From the NCBI GenBank assembly GCA_009937425.1, contig JAACFO010000039.1, positions 1-54,072 of the forward strand: a DNA stretch of 54,072 nucleotides, written 5' to 3'. The first letter of the stretch is position 1, and each line of letters starts with the position of its first letter. A model generated the notes under the pieces. That model saw nothing but the letters and a program-made list of their open reading frames with translations. It was not told where the DNA came from and made no database searches. Made by a program: the position numbers and the translations under genes. Origin of the DNA: Gammaproteobacteria bacterium. GTDB taxonomy: Bacteria; Pseudomonadota; Gammaproteobacteria; HK1. Below are positions 34,381-44,740 of this stretch, one piece after another.

Positions 34381-36960
34381 ATGTCGGAAGTCACGGTTCG
34401 AGAGTTGGCGGAAGTAGTGGGGATCCCGGTGGATCGCCTGCTGGTGCAGCTCGTCAAATCCGGATTGCCGCATACCGACGCGGATCAGCAACTCAACGAA
34501 CAGGACAAAGCCCAGTTGCTCGGCCATCTTCGGGATCTGCACAGCGACGGTAAAACCGAGCCGGCTACGCCGCGCAAGATCACCCTCAAGCGCAAGTCTG
34601 TCAACGAGCTGAAGATCTCTTCCCAGGGCCGCAAGAAAACCGTCACAGTTGAAGTGCGCAAGCGCCGCACCTACGTGCGCAGCCCGGAGAAACAAGCGGT
34701 CGATTCCGTGGCCGTCGACGACGGCGACGACGCGAAGCGCATGGAGGAGGCCAAGCGCGCTCTTCACGACGAGGCGAAGCGCCGTCATCAGGAAATTGAC
34801 GAGCGTTTGCGCGCCGAGGAAGAGGTGCGCGAGAAGGAAGAGACGGCGCGGCAAATAGAAGAGAGCGAAAAGCGCAAGGTCGCGGCGGAAGAGCGTGCGC
34901 GGGAAGAGGAAAAGAACAAAGAACGGGAGAAAGTAGAGAAACAACAGGCCGCGGCCGCACCCGATAGCATGCGTGCCAAGGTCGAAGCAACGCTCGCCGC
35001 GGAGCAGGCAGCGGTGATTTCGGAGAAGAGAGGCGATACGCGCAAGCCCGAGCGCGGAGCCAGGAGAAGCGAGAAGCCGAAGCATGGGCGCGCCGAGTTG
35101 CACGTGGCGACCGAGAAGAGTGGGCGCCGCCGAAAGAAAACCAAGGCACGTACGGTCATCAAGACATCGCCCTCACGCCACGGCTTTGAACTGCCGACGG
35201 CGCCGGTGATCCGTGAAGTATCCATCCCGGAAACCATTTCGGTGGCGGAGCTTGCCCAGAGAATGTCCATAAAATCATCCGATCTCATCAAGGCCATGAT
35301 GAATATTGGATCGATGGTGACCATCAACCAGGTCATCGATCAGGATACGGCCGCCATCGTCGTCGAAGAACTCGGCCACACGCCGGTAATGTTCAAAGAG
35401 GACTCGGTCGAGGACGAGCTGCTTCAGGAAAGTATTGACGACCGAGAGTCGGTGCCGCGCTCTCCCGTGGTGACGATCATGGGTCACGTTGACCATGGCA
35501 AGACGTCATTGCTCGATCATATTCGCAGTACAAGAGTGGCTGAGGGAGAAGCAGGCGGCATCACGCAGCACATCGGCGCCTACCATGTGAAGACGGACAA
35601 GGGCATGATCACTTTTCTCGATACACCGGGTCATGCCGCGTTCACCGCAATGCGTGCGCGAGGCGCCAAGGTGACCGACATCGTCGTGTTGGTCGTGGCC
35701 GCCGATGATGGCGTCATGCCTCAGACTGTCGAAGCAGTCCAGCACGCCCGTGCTGCGGAGGTTCCCATGATCGTCGCGGTGAATAAAATCGACAGGCCTG
35801 ATGCGGACCCGGAACGGATCAAGCAGGACCTGGTGACTCACGAGGTTATTCCGGAGGCCTTGGGCGGCGACACGATTTTCGTAAACGTTTCCGCCAAAAC
35901 CGGTGAGGGTGTGGACGAGTTGCTCGAGTCGCTGCTTCTGCAGTCCGAAGTGCTGGAATTGAAAGCACCGGAATCCGGTCCTGCCCATGGCGTCGTCATC
36001 GAATCGCGCCTCGACAAGGGACGCGGTCCCGTGGCATCCGTGCTCGTGCAATCGGGATTGCTCAAAAAAGGCGACATCATCCTTGCCGGTCAGGAATTCG
36101 GACGTGTGCGCGGCCTCTACGATCAGATCGGACGGGAAACCCAGCAGGCGGGGCCGTCTATTCCCGTGGAGGTGTTGGGGCTTTCCGGAACACCGAATGC
36201 CGGCGATGAAGCCATGGTCGTCCCGGATGAACGCAAGGCGCGGGAAATCGCGCAGTTCCGTCAGAACAAGGATCGTGAAGTTCGCCTGGCCCGCCAACAG
36301 GCTGCGAATCTCGACAACGTTTTCGAGCAGATGACCGAAGGTAAGGTCAGCGATCTGAATATCGTCATTAAAGCGGACGTGCAGGGATCGGTAGAGGCGC
36401 TGCGCGACTCGCTGACCGAACTATCCATGGATGAGGTGAAGGTCAACGTCGTGACTGCCGCCACCGGTGGGATCAGTGAAACGGACGTGAATCTTGCCGT
36501 TGCCTCCAAGGCCATTGTCATCGGCTTCAACGTGCGCGCGGACGCCGCGGCCCGCAGAATCATTGAAAACGAAGGGGTGGATCTACGCTACTTCAGCATC
36601 ATCTACGAAGTCATCGATACGGTTAAGCAAGCGATCAGCGGTATGCTGGCGCCGGAAGTGCGCGAAGAGATTATCGGCATCGCCGAGGTACGCGACGTAT
36701 TCCGGTCCAAGAAGCTGGGCTCCATCGCCGGTTGCATCGTCAGCGAGGGCGTCGTGCGACGCAGCAGTCCCATTCGAGTGCTGCGAGATAATGTGGTCAT
36801 CTATGAAGGTGAGCTCGAGTCGTTGCGCCGCTTCAAAGATGACGTGAACGAAGTGCGCTCCGGCACCGAGTGCGGGATCGGCGTGAAGAACTATAACGAC
36901 GTTAAAGTCGGTGATCAGATCGAAGTATTCGAGCGTACCCTCGTCGAGCGTACGCTCTGA
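34381..36960 (+). CDS. infB: Translation initiation factor IF-2
   Basis: An 859-residue GTPase that delivers initiator tRNA to the 30S subunit. An N-terminal IF2N domain ([21 protein letters not shown]) is followed by a long charged Lys/Glu/Arg coiled region (about 90-250), a second IF2N-like domain ([21 protein letters not shown]) and the G domain with GHVDHGKT at 368-375, DTPGHAAF and NKID. Domains II-IV follow, with the C-terminal fMet-binding domain ending [10 protein letters not shown]. The length is usual for gammaproteobacteria. There are 58 bases to rbfA. Confidence 0.97.
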   Translation: MSEVTVRELAEVVGIPVDRLLVQLVKSGLPHTDADQQLNEQDKAQLLGHLRDLHSDGKTEPATPRKITLKRKSVNELKISSQGRKKTVTVEVRKRRTYVRSPEKQAVDSVAVDDGDDAKRMEEAKRALHDEAKRRHQEIDERLRAEEEVREKEETARQIEESEKRKVAAEERAREEEKNKEREKVEKQQAAAAPDSMRAKVEATLAAEQAAVISEKRGDTRKPERGARRSEKPKHGRAELHVATEKSGRRRKKTKARTVIKTSPSRHGFELPTAPVIREVSIPETISVAELAQRMSIKSSDLIKAMMNIGSMVTINQVIDQDTAAIVVEELGHTPVMFKEDSVEDELLQESIDDRESVPRSPVVTIMGHVDHGKTSLLDHIRSTRVAEGEAGGITQHIGAYHVKTDKGMITFLDTPGHAAFTAMRARGAKVTDIVVLVVAADDGVMPQTVEAVQHARAAEVPMIVAVNKIDRPDADPERIKQDLVTHEVIPEALGGDTIFVNVSAKTGEGVDELLESLLLQSEVLELKAPESGPAHGVVIESRLDKGRGPVASVLVQSGLLKKGDIILAGQEFGRVRGLYDQIGRETQQAGPSIPVEVLGLSGTPNAGDEAMVVPDERKAREIAQFRQNKDREVRLARQQAANLDNVFEQMTEGKVSDLNIVIKADVQGSVEALRDSLTELSMDEVKVNVVTAATGGISETDVNLAVASKAIVIGFNVRADAAARRIIENEGVDLRYFSIIYEVIDTVKQAISGMLAPEVREEIIGIAEVRDVFRSKKLGSIAGCIVSEGVVRRSSPIRVLRDNVVIYEGELESLRRFKDDVNEVRSGTECGIGVKNYNDVKVGDQIEVFERTLVERTL

Positions 36961-37018
36961 GTGTCCCGTCGCAGCAAAACAGCGCGGCGCAATTGCAACT
37001 CGAGTTTTGGGCCAGATT

Positions 37019-37405
37019 ATGGGCCTTAAAGAGTACAGCCGTTCGGAGCGGGTTGCCGATCAGATCCAACGGGAAGTTGCCGAGATTATTACTCAGGAGC
37101 TGCAGGACCCCCGCATCGGGCGGGTGACGGTGTCCGGCTCGTCGCTTTCCAGGGATCTTTCCAACGCGACGCTCTACATTACGCTGCCCGCGGACGGCGA
37201 TGTCGAGCGCGCCCTGGAAGGACTCAACCGTGCCAGTGGATTCGTGCGCCGGCGGCTCGGCCAGCGTGTGCGCATGCGCTACGTTCCACGTCTACGCTTC
37301 GCCCACGATGCAACGCTGGACCGTGCAACCCGTGTGGGCGAGCTGATAGATGCTGCGCTTCGCCCGGGAGCCGGTAACACCGACCAATCCCGAGAGGACA
37401 ATTGA
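37019..37405 (+). CDS. rbfA: Ribosome-binding factor A
   Basis: A 128-residue KH-fold protein needed for late 30S maturation and cold adaptation. SRSERVADQIQREVAEIITQELQDPRIGRVTVSG and LYITLPADGDVERALEGLNRASGFVRRRLGQRVRMRYVPRLRF are represented; they match the family order. ATG 37019 (MGLKEYSRSERV) fits the family start; the open frame further upstream overlaps infB and was not used. truB follows after one base. Confidence 0.95.
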   Translation: MGLKEYSRSERVADQIQREVAEIITQELQDPRIGRVTVSGSSLSRDLSNATLYITLPADGDVERALEGLNRASGFVRRRLGQRVRMRYVPRLRFAHDATLDRATRVGELIDAALRPGAGNTDQSREDN

Positions 37406-37406
37406 C

Positions 37407-38324
37407 GTGGGCCGGCGGCGTAAACACGGACGTGACTTAACCGGCATTGTCTTGCTGGATAAGCCCGTCGGAATCGGTTCGACGGAAGTGCTGCAGCGGG
37501 TAAAAAATCTGTTTCAAGTCCGTAAGGCCGGCCATACGGGCAGTCTGGATCGGTTGGCGAGCGGGCTGCTGCCCCTGTGTTTCGGGGAAGCAACGAAGAT
37601 CTCGGGATTTCTTCTCGACGCCGACAAGCGCTATCGATCGACGTTCCGTCTCGGCGTGGTAACCAACACCGGCGATGCGGAAGGTGAGGTGCTCGAACGT
37701 CACGAGCCACCGAAGCTCACGGAGCGCGAAATCCTGCGGATATTTGCGCAATTCCATGGCGAGATCGAGCAGATCCCGCCCATGCACTCCGCCATCAAGG
37801 TCCAGGGGCAACGGTTGTACAAGCTCGCTCATCAGGGACTCACGGTCGAGCGCCAACCGCGACCGGTGACCATCCACCGGCTCGCGCTGCTCGATCACGG
37901 GGACGGACGCCTGCATGTGGAAGTGGATTGCTCCAAGGGAACCTACATTCGCACCCTTGCCGAGGACATTGGTAAGCGCATTGGCTGCGGGGCCAGTGTC
38001 GAGAGCCTGCATCGCCTGGGTGCCGGACCCTTCGATGCCAAGGACATGGTGCCCTACGCCGAGCTCGAAGAGCGCGCCGAACGGGGACTCGACGCCCTGG
38101 ATGAAGTGCTGCTGCCCATAGAGGCGGCGGTGGCCCATTGGCCGGGTGTCAAGCTGCCCGATGCGGTCGCTTATTACCTGCGTCGCGGCCAGCCGGTGCT
38201 CGTGCCCCACGCCCCGACCGAGGGGTGGGTGCGGATATTCGCGGGCGGTGATCGCTTCGTGGGTGTCGGCGAAGTCCTCGATGACGGGCGGGTGGCGCCG
38301 AGGCGGCTCATGAACGCCGGCTAA
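37407..38324 (+). CDS. truB: tRNA pseudouridine-55 synthase TruB
   Basis: A 305-residue enzyme that makes pseudouridine 55 in the T-loop of tRNAs. GIVLLDKPVGIGST opens the catalytic domain; the catalytic Asp is in KAGHTGSLDRLASGLLPLCF. IPPMHSAIKVQGQRLYKLA, CSKGTYIRTLAEDIG and a C-terminal PUA-like domain are present. The active-site loop reads LDRLASG where most homologues have LDPxATG. GTG 37407 follows the rbfA stop directly, with GAGAGGA upstream. The length is close to E. coli (314). Confidence 0.95.
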   Translation: MGRRRKHGRDLTGIVLLDKPVGIGSTEVLQRVKNLFQVRKAGHTGSLDRLASGLLPLCFGEATKISGFLLDADKRYRSTFRLGVVTNTGDAEGEVLERHEPPKLTEREILRIFAQFHGEIEQIPPMHSAIKVQGQRLYKLAHQGLTVERQPRPVTIHRLALLDHGDGRLHVEVDCSKGTYIRTLAEDIGKRIGCGASVESLHRLGAGPFDAKDMVPYAELEERAERGLDALDEVLLPIEAAVAHWPGVKLPDAVAYYLRRGQPVLVPHAPTEGWVRIFAGGDRFVGVGEVLDDGRVAPRRLMNAG

Positions 38325-38374
38325 ATTATTTAAGAATCATGATCTTATGGGTAATTCCGAATCACCCTCCGCTC

Positions 38375-38403
38375 TTGTCCGAGTAACGGTGTGGGGGTAG
38401 AAT
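38375..38403 (+). promoter_or_regulatory. rpsO promoter
   Basis: TTGTCC (38375-38380), a 17-base spacer and TAGAAT (38398-38403, 5 of 6 with TATAAT). The start would be near 38410, about 32 bases before rpsO. E. coli also has an rpsO promoter at this place. Confidence 0.7.
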
Positions 38404-38441
38404 ACCCGGCCTAAAATTTGAGCACAGGAATGACTGAACAG

Positions 38442-38711
38442 ATGTCGATAAGTGTCACCCAGAAGCAAGAAGTCGTCACCGAATACCGTCGCGGTGACGG
38501 TGATACCGGATCACCTGAGGTTCAGGTAGCGCTGCTGTCGGCACGCATTCAGAATCTGACATCCCATTTCAAGGCTCACATACACGACCACCATTCGCGT
38601 CGAGGCTTGCTCAAGATGGTGAGCCAGCGGCGCAAACTCCTCGACTATCTGAAGAACAAGGATGTCGACCGCTACCGCGATCTCATTACACGACTGGGTC
38701 TGCGCCGCTGA
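38442..38711 (+). CDS. rpsO: 30S ribosomal protein S15
   Basis: An 89-residue primary 16S rRNA-binding protein of the 30S platform. [43 protein letters not shown] and ITRLGLRR are near-identical to the family. ATG 38442 gives exactly the family length; ATG 38430, whose AGGA touches it, and TTG 38418 are less likely. It lies between truB and pnp as in E. coli. Confidence 0.96.
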   Translation: MSISVTQKQEVVTEYRRGDGDTGSPEVQVALLSARIQNLTSHFKAHIHDHHSRRGLLKMVSQRRKLLDYLKNKDVDRYRDLITRLGLRR

Positions 38712-38712
38712 T

Positions 38713-38785
38713 GTCACCGCCGATGGTGACCTCCGGCTACCAGCAACTCCATCAATGATTCCGTCGCCGGCCCTGGGTCGCGACG
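38713..38785 (+). promoter_or_regulatory. Hairpins in the rpsO-pnp intergenic leader
   Basis: GTCACC/GGTGAC (38713-38718 and 38725-38730, 6-base loop) starts right after the rpsO stop, and CGTCGC/GCGACG (38762-38767 and 38780-38785) lies nearer pnp. In E. coli this gap holds the rpsO terminator and the RNase III/PNPase autoregulatory stem. These hairpins are shorter, so the same role is only possible. Confidence 0.35.
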
Positions 38786-38822
38786 CTGCGGACGCGTTCC
38801 GCGTACACCCCAAAGGCAATCC

Positions 38823-40913
38823 ATGACACCCATCAAGAAGTCCGTCCGTTACGGCGCCCACGACCTGGTTCTGGAAACGGGAGAAATCGCCCGCCAGGCA
38901 TCCGGCGCTGTTATCGCCAGTCTCGGTGACACAATCGTACTGGTAACCGTCGTAGGCAATCCCCATTCGGATCCGAATCGCAGTTTTTTCCCTCTGACGG
39001 TGGATTACCAGGAAAAAACCTACGCGGCCGGCAAGATTCCCGGCGGATTTTTCAAGCGCGAAGGGCGCCCGGCCGAGAAGGAAACCCTGACCTGCCGCTT
39101 GATAGACAGGCCGCTGCGGCCCTCGTTCCCGAAAGGCTTTCGCCAGGAGGTGCAGGTCATCGCCACCGTGCTGTCGCTGGATCCGGAAATCGATCCGGAT
39201 ATTCCCGCGCTCATCGGGGCGTCGGCGGCGGTGTCGATTTCCGGCATGCCCTTCAGCGGTCCTATTGGCGCGGCGCGAGTCGGATATATCGACGGCGAAT
39301 ACGTGCTGAACCCGACTTTCACGCAGCTCGGTGAGTCGGATCTCAATCTGGTCGTCGCCGGCACCGAACATGCGGTGCTGATGGTGGAGTCCGAAGCCAG
39401 CGGTCTGCCCGAAAACGTCATGTTGGACGCGGTCCTCCATGGTCACGAGCAAATGCAGGCAGTTATCGGTCTTATCCGTGAGCTCAAGGAGGAGGTGGGT
39501 AAACCCGCCTGGGATTGGACCCAGGACCCGGACGACGAGGAGCTTGCCAAGCGCGTCGCCGCGAGCGCGACGGCTCGAATAAGCGAGGCCTATCGCATCG
39601 TCGACAAGCTGGCGCGCCAGTCCCAGGTGTTCGAGGTTCGAAGCCAGGTCATCGAGGAGTTGTCGGGCGCCGAGGACAGTGAGTGGGGAGCGAACGAAGT
39701 CGTTGCGGCATTTTCGCAGCTCGAGAAGCGTATCGTGCGCGGTTGGATTCTTGCCGGCGAAAAGCGCATCGACGGCCGCGATAGCGCTACGGTGCGTGGC
39801 ATCACGACGCGGGTCGGTGTTCTGCCCCGTACCCATGGCTCGGCCCTGTTTACACGAGGCGAGACCCAGGCGCTGGTGATCACCACCCTCGGCACCGGGC
39901 GCGATGCGCAAATCATCGACGCCATCGAGGGCGAGCGGCGCGAGCCATTCATGATGCACTACAATTTTCCGCCCTTCTGCGTCGGAGAGACCGGCCGGGT
40001 CGGATCGCCCAAGCGTCGTGAGATCGGCCATGGCCGGCTTGCCAAGCGCGGCATCGTCGCGATGATGCCGGATCTCGCCGAAGAGTTTCCCTACGTGGTG
40101 CGCGTGGTGTCGGAAGTTACCGAGTCGAATGGCTCGAGCTCCATGGCAAGTGTGTGCGGCACGAGCATGGCATTGATGGATGCCGGTGTGCCTCTCAAGG
40201 CGCCGGTCGCCGGAATCGCCATGGGCCTGATCATGGAAGGCGACAAGTTCGTCATTCTTTCGGACATCATGGGCGACGAGGATCATCTCGGCGACATGGA
40301 CTTCAAGGTTGCGGGAACCAGCGAAGGTGTTACGGCGCTGCAGATGGATATCAAGATCGACGGGATCACCCGGGAGATCATGCAAAAGGCGCTGGATCAG
40401 GCCCACGAGGGGAGACTCCACATACTCGGAGAGATGGCGAAGTCCATCCAAGAGCCGCGATCTGAGATGTCGGACTACGCGCCCCGCATCATCAGCATCA
40501 AGATTCATCCGGATAAAATACGCGACGTCATCGGCAAGGGCGGCGCCACCATTCGCTCGATTACGGAAGAAACCGGTACGACTATCGACATCACCGACGA
40601 TGGCACGGTCAAGATTGCGTCGGTGGACAATGCGGCCGGCCAGGAAGCGAAGCGCCGGGTCGAGCAGATTACCGCCGATGTGGAAGTGGGCATGATCTAC
40701 GAAGGCCGTGTTGCGAAGCTCATGGACTTCGGTGCATTCGTTAACATCCTGCCCGGCAAGGATGGCCTGGTGCACATTTCGCAGATTTGTGAAGAGCGGG
40801 TCGAGAAGGTCAGCGACAAGCTGAGCGAAGGCGACAACGTCCGGGTGAAAGTGCTGGAAGTGGACCGCCAGGGCCGCATTCGGCTGAGTATGAAGGCAGT
40901 CGACGGGAACTAG
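38823..40913 (+). CDS. pnp: Polyribonucleotide nucleotidyltransferase (PNPase)
   Basis: A 696-residue phosphorolytic 3'-5' exoribonuclease and degradosome member. It has two RNase PH domains: [12 protein letters not shown]-like [21 protein letters not shown] with [20 protein letters not shown] in the first, and [27 protein letters not shown] and [21 protein letters not shown] in the second. A KH domain ([16 protein letters not shown] from residue 570) and an S1 domain ([18 protein letters not shown] to [16 protein letters not shown]) complete it. The protein ends soon after S1, without the long tail that recruits RNase E in E. coli (711 residues). Confidence 0.97.
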   Translation: MTPIKKSVRYGAHDLVLETGEIARQASGAVIASLGDTIVLVTVVGNPHSDPNRSFFPLTVDYQEKTYAAGKIPGGFFKREGRPAEKETLTCRLIDRPLRPSFPKGFRQEVQVIATVLSLDPEIDPDIPALIGASAAVSISGMPFSGPIGAARVGYIDGEYVLNPTFTQLGESDLNLVVAGTEHAVLMVESEASGLPENVMLDAVLHGHEQMQAVIGLIRELKEEVGKPAWDWTQDPDDEELAKRVAASATARISEAYRIVDKLARQSQVFEVRSQVIEELSGAEDSEWGANEVVAAFSQLEKRIVRGWILAGEKRIDGRDSATVRGITTRVGVLPRTHGSALFTRGETQALVITTLGTGRDAQIIDAIEGERREPFMMHYNFPPFCVGETGRVGSPKRREIGHGRLAKRGIVAMMPDLAEEFPYVVRVVSEVTESNGSSSMASVCGTSMALMDAGVPLKAPVAGIAMGLIMEGDKFVILSDIMGDEDHLGDMDFKVAGTSEGVTALQMDIKIDGITREIMQKALDQAHEGRLHILGEMAKSIQEPRSEMSDYAPRIISIKIHPDKIRDVIGKGGATIRSITEETGTTIDITDDGTVKIASVDNAAGQEAKRRVEQITADVEVGMIYEGRVAKLMDFGAFVNILPGKDGLVHISQICEERVEKVSDKLSEGDNVRVKVLEVDRQGRIRLSMKAVDGN

Positions 40914-40936
40914 CGCCGATACTGCTGTCTGCAGGT

Positions 40937-40958
40937 GGCCGGCGCGTTCGAGCCGGCC
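40937..40958 (+). terminator. Hairpin after pnp
   Basis: GGCCGGC (40937-40943) and GCCGGCC (40952-40958) form a perfect 7-bp GC stem with an 8-base loop, 24 bases after the pnp stop. Only three T's follow, so termination would be weak or Rho-aided. Confidence 0.5.
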
Positions 40959-41030
40959 CATTTCCAGGATCATCTTGCTAGACTGACAGGCGCGCCATGG
41001 GCGCGTCTGCTGCTCCGGGGATCCTGCGCC

Positions 41031-41765
41031 ATGGACCGTCTACCGATTTCCGTTGTCTTGGTGCTGGTGCTGTTAACGGCATCCTGCGGGGACGACCCCG
41101 GCTCTCTCCATCAGTCGGCCAAGGACGGGGAACTGCAGGCCGTACAGGAGTTTCTCGCCGACGGCGCCCACATCGATGAGCAAGACGGCGGCGGCTTCAC
41201 GCCGCTGCACGCCGCCATCATGCACCGGCATCCGGAGCTAACCCGCTTTCTCATCGCCCGGGGTGCCGACGTCAACGTGGCGGCGATATACGGCGTTACG
41301 CCATTGCATGTGGCGGAGGATGCAGACACCGTGCGCCTTCTCCTGGACAATGGCGCCCGCGTGGACGCATGGTCCAAGACCCGGGGCACGCCCCTGCACG
41401 CAGCCGTGAATGGGAATTCGGCGCAAGCGGTACAGTTGTTACTGGAATCCGGCGCTGCACGGGATGTGGGCGACGTCAACGGAAGTACCGCCTTGCATCA
41501 TGCGGCGGGCAAGGGTAGAAGGGCCGTCGTCGCACTGCTGGTGGATGCCGGTGCTGTCGTGGACGCGCGCAACGAATATTATTTCACGCCGTTACACTGG
41601 GCCGCCGGAAACGGCCACGGCGGTGTTGTCGCACTGCTCGTGGATTCAGGGGCGTCCATCGGCTTGAAAAGTCACGACGGCCTTACAGCGCAAGACGTGG
41701 CGCACGCGAAAGGGCATGCTGGTGTGGTGCGCATACTCGAGATCAAAGGCACTGATCCCTCATGA
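41031..41765 (+). CDS. Ankyrin-repeat lipoprotein
   Basis: A 244-residue protein. The N-terminal MDRLPISVVLVLVLLTASC is a lipoprotein signal with Cys19 as the lipidation site. About seven ankyrin repeats fill the rest, with units such as GFTPLHAAIMHRHPELTRFL, RGTPLHAAVNGNSAQAVQLL and YFTPLHWAAGNGHGGVVALL. The ATG at 41031 was chosen because it places the signal peptide at the N-terminus; the open frame starts at 40935. Its stop overlaps the start of the ammonia-lyase gene by 4 bases. Periplasmic ankyrin proteins often partner an enzyme, but no partner is shown here. Confidence 0.85.
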   Translation: MDRLPISVVLVLVLLTASCGDDPGSLHQSAKDGELQAVQEFLADGAHIDEQDGGGFTPLHAAIMHRHPELTRFLIARGADVNVAAIYGVTPLHVAEDADTVRLLLDNGARVDAWSKTRGTPLHAAVNGNSAQAVQLLLESGAARDVGDVNGSTALHHAAGKGRRAVVALLVDAGAVVDARNEYYFTPLHWAAGNGHGGVVALLVDSGASIGLKSHDGLTAQDVAHAKGHAGVVRILEIKGTDPS

Positions 41766-42982
41766 ACAATAATCGCTACAGCTTGTATGAGAACACCACC
41801 GTATCCCATGGGGATGCCCCGCCGGCGGAGTGCGCCTCCGCCCTGAGTCGGCAGGAGTGCGTGACGGCCCTGGCGGAGATCCAGAGCTGGCCCGGCTATT
41901 CTCCGACGCCTCTGCACGCGCTGCCGGGCATGGCGCGGGCGGCGGGCATCGGTGAACTGCTCTACAAAGACGAGTCCGGGCGCTTCGGGCTTGGAAGCTT
42001 CAAGGCGCTGGGCGGCGCCTACGCCGTTTATCGTTATCTGGTTCGCGAACTGATCGCGCGCGGGGTGGACGCACCGGTAAGTGCCGCGGAGTTGATGGCG
42101 GGCAAGCATGCTTCGGTCCTGTCGACGCTCACCGTTGTCGGCGCCACCGACGGTAATCACGGCCGCGCGGTGGCCTGGGGCGCGCAGATGTTCGGTTGCG
42201 CTTGTGTCATCTTTATTCACACCACTGTCAGCAGTGCCAGGGAAGCCGCCATTGCGTCTTACGGTGCCACGGTAGTGCGGGTCGACGGAAACTATGACGA
42301 CTCGGTCGAGCGGGCGAGGGTCGATGCACGAGCACACGGATGGCAGGTCGTATCGGATACGTCCTACCTGGGCTATGAAGAAGTGCCCCGCGAGGTCATG
42401 TCCGGCTACACGGTGATGGTCGACGAAATCCTGGGCGCGTTGCCCGATGCGCGGCCGCCGACCCACGTGTTCGTGCAGGGTGGCGTAGGCGGACTGGCGG
42501 CGGCGGTGTGCGCCCCCTTGTGGTGGAAATACGGCGCCTCGCGCCCGCGCCTGATCATCGTCGAGCCGGAGAATGCCGCCTGTTTGTATGCCAGCGCCGT
42601 GGCCGGGCGACAGGTGCACATCGAAGGCAGTCTGGAAACGGTAATGGCGGGTTTGTCCTGCGGCGAACCGTCACTGGTTGCCTGGCCGCTGCTGCGCGCC
42701 GGGACGCATTTTTTCATGCACCTGGATGACGATGCGGCGCTCGTTGCCATGCGCCGGCTGGCAGCGGGGGAGGCCGGCGACGTGCCCATCGTGGGGGGCG
42801 AATCCGGCGTCGCCGGTCTCGCCGGACTCCTGGCGGTTTGCGGCGACAGCGAAGCGGCCCGTCGGCTCGGCTTGGACGAACATGCCCGAGTATTGGTTTT
42901 CGGCACCGAAGGCGATACCGACGCCGAGCTGTATACGCGCATTGTCGGCGAGAGTGGCGATCAGGTTCGTGGACGACAGTAG
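41762..42982 (+). CDS. dpaL: Diaminopropionate ammonia-lyase
   Basis: A 406-residue fold-type II PLP enzyme that cleaves 2,3-diaminopropionate (and in known members D-serine) to pyruvate and ammonia. The PLP lysine is Lys81 in GRFGLGSFKALGGAY. ATDGNHGRAVAWGAQ is the phosphate/substrate loop, DTSYLGYEEVPREVMSGYTVM is specific to this subfamily, and the glycine-rich QGGVGGLAAAV binds the PLP phosphate. SLETVMAGLSCGEPS and GGESGVAGLAGLL also fit YgeX-type enzymes. ATG 41762 overlaps the ankyrin gene stop (ATGA). The gene converges on the FG-GAP gene with 34 bases between. Confidence 0.9.
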   Translation: MNNNRYSLYENTTVSHGDAPPAECASALSRQECVTALAEIQSWPGYSPTPLHALPGMARAAGIGELLYKDESGRFGLGSFKALGGAYAVYRYLVRELIARGVDAPVSAAELMAGKHASVLSTLTVVGATDGNHGRAVAWGAQMFGCACVIFIHTTVSSAREAAIASYGATVVRVDGNYDDSVERARVDARAHGWQVVSDTSYLGYEEVPREVMSGYTVMVDEILGALPDARPPTHVFVQGGVGGLAAAVCAPLWWKYGASRPRLIIVEPENAACLYASAVAGRQVHIEGSLETVMAGLSCGEPSLVAWPLLRAGTHFFMHLDDDAALVAMRRLAAGEAGDVPIVGGESGVAGLAGLLAVCGDSEAARRLGLDEHARVLVFGTEGDTDAELYTRIVGESGDQVRGRQ

Positions 42983-43016
42983 TGGCAAGGGCGGGGTGCG
43001 TTCAAAATGCCGTAGC

Positions 43017-43889
43017 TCAGTGCACGCGCACTTCCAGATGGCGGCCGTCCGCGGTCTGGAATCGCCAGCGATTTGCCCCCGTGGATTGAAGCGACGTCAG
43101 AATAGGAGCGGGTAGCGCCTGTCGAGCCAGCTCTTTGATTCCTGCGGGGGTCCACTCGAGCAGCAGCAGTGCATCATGGGATTGATTCGGCAGCAGCAGG
43201 CGATCCCGATCCGCGTTGGCTACCACCCGGCCCAGGCCGAGCTCCATGCTGCCGATGGAATGCGTGCTGACCCCCGTGGCTTCGGCGAATTGCGACAAGA
43301 CCGGTGCCGTGTTCCGGTACAAACGCAAGCGGCCGCCGATATGCGGGGTGGCCACCAGCGCGATGTCCGTACGGCCGTCGCCATCGAAGTCACCAACCCC
43401 CAGGGGATTCAACCAACGATGGGGTAGGCCCAGAAACGGCGTCATGGATCTGCGCACGATGCGCTCGTTCTCAACGGCGTAAACCGCCAGCGACGCGCCC
43501 CGCTTCGTATCCGTCTCCACCAGCAAAATGCTGACTACGCCGTCGTTATTCAGATCCGCCAATCGGGGTTGTAGATCCTCGAACACCCGTGATGGAGGGA
43601 GTTCCAGTGCGAGCGTTACTCCGGTATCGGTTTGCACCACCAGCCGAGAGGCTTCGATTCTGTCTCCCAGAACCCCATGAGCGTAACGAGACGTGGGCCC
43701 GCCGAGCCAGACCGCGGCAATGTTGCCTGCGCCCCGTGCGATCCGGCTTCCCGGCAGCTGGCCGGGCCGCTGTTCGCCGGCCGGCGCCGGTGTTGGCGCT
43801 GCGATATCACTGACACTGAGCTCGACGGCGTTAACAGCGCCCGCGACGCCTGCCAGCACCACGGCGCGGCGCAGCAAGCGGGCAATCAC
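43017..43889 (-). CDS. Exported FG-GAP/VCBS repeat protein
   Basis: A 290-residue protein. A basic N-terminus (IARLLRRAVVLAGVAGAVNA) looks like a Sec signal peptide. Two FG-GAP-type calcium loops are visible, LADLNNDGVVSILLVETD and VGDFDGDGRTDIALVATP, typical of beta-propeller repeats. Function is unknown. GTG 43889 overlaps the SDR stop by 4 bases (GTGA), placing it at the end of the sdh transcript. It converges on dpaL. Confidence 0.75.
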   Translation of the reverse strand: MIARLLRRAVVLAGVAGAVNAVELSVSDIAAPTPAPAGEQRPGQLPGSRIARGAGNIAAVWLGGPTSRYAHGVLGDRIEASRLVVQTDTGVTLALELPPSRVFEDLQPRLADLNNDGVVSILLVETDTKRGASLAVYAVENERIVRRSMTPFLGLPHRWLNPLGVGDFDGDGRTDIALVATPHIGGRLRLYRNTAPVLSQFAEATGVSTHSIGSMELGLGRVVANADRDRLLLPNQSHDALLLLEWTPAGIKELARQALPAPILTSLQSTGANRWRFQTADGRHLEVRVH

Positions 43890-44716
43890 GGCGAAAAATC
43901 CTCGAAGGCCTGCGCGTAATCCGGGTGCCAGCGGGACAGTGGGGGATGATTGTCGACGATGTCGTGGGCGGCCCAGAGTATGCGTTTCCTGTCCATTTCC
44001 GGGCTCACCTCGTCATCGGCACACAAGATGTAGAAATCGCCATTGCGCAATCCGGCAATTAACACATCGATAACCTGATCGGGGGTCCATGCGCCCTGAA
44101 CGTGCTCCCTGTTACCGGTGGTCGTCCAGCCGGGGATCAGTAAGTGGGCGGAAATCAAACCATCTTCATGGTTGCGCAGTTCGTGCTGAAGACATTCGGT
44201 GTAGGCATTCAGGGCCGCCTTGCAGACGTTGTACGCGGGTTTGCCCGGGGGATTGGTGATCCCCTGCTTGGAACCGGTATTAACAATCAAGCACGGCGTT
44301 GCCTGGGCGAGCATGGCCGGTACGAAGCACTGTACCCCGTTGATAACCCCCCACAGGTTGACGTCCATCGCCCGCTGCCATTGATCGTAGCTGTCCCAGC
44401 AACTGCCCGTGGTCCGTGTCACGGCGTTGTTCATGAGCAAACCGACCTCGCCGAACGCGTCGTAAACGGTGTCTTTTAATGACGCCATGTCCGTCTTACT
44501 GGCCACGTCGGTGGAAATTGCCAGTACATCCTCGTCACCGCCCGGCGCGGCAGCGACGATCCGTTGCCGCGCTTCGCCTAAGCCCTGCTCATCCACATCG
44601 ACCATGCAGATCTTCATCCCCAGTTGCGCGAATCGCCGACACGCGGCGAGACCGATTCCACTGGCCGCGCCGGTAACGACTGCGCTGCGGCCGGCTTCGA
44701 GTGCGGATTGGGGCAT
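43886..44716 (-). CDS. Short-chain dehydrogenase/reductase
   Basis: A 276-residue classical SDR. The Rossmann motif TGAASGIGLA is near residue 15, VDVDEQ after strand 2 carries an acidic residue that favours NAD(H), MNNAVTR replaces the usual NNAG, and the catalytic set is Ser in NTGSKQG with YNVCK. The C-terminal part (WTPDQVIDVLIAGLRNGDFYILCADDEVSPEMDRKRILW) is characteristic of a subfamily often annotated only as SDR. The substrate is unknown. It is 24 bases downstream of the YheT-like gene and overlaps the FG-GAP gene by 4. Confidence 0.88.
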   Translation of the reverse strand: MPQSALEAGRSAVVTGAASGIGLAACRRFAQLGMKICMVDVDEQGLGEARQRIVAAAPGGDEDVLAISTDVASKTDMASLKDTVYDAFGEVGLLMNNAVTRTTGSCWDSYDQWQRAMDVNLWGVINGVQCFVPAMLAQATPCLIVNTGSKQGITNPPGKPAYNVCKAALNAYTECLQHELRNHEDGLISAHLLIPGWTTTGNREHVQGAWTPDQVIDVLIAGLRNGDFYILCADDEVSPEMDRKRILWAAHDIVDNHPPLSRWHPDYAQAFEDFSP

Positions 44717-44740
44717 GGCGGGGATCTCCCTGGTTGTCGA

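Noticed and set aside
38511-40973. An 820-codon open frame on the minus strand across rpsO and pnp
   Set aside because: It lies exactly antisense to conserved rpsO and pnp; GC-rich genes often leave an open complementary frame. The protein has no recognisable domain or proper signals.
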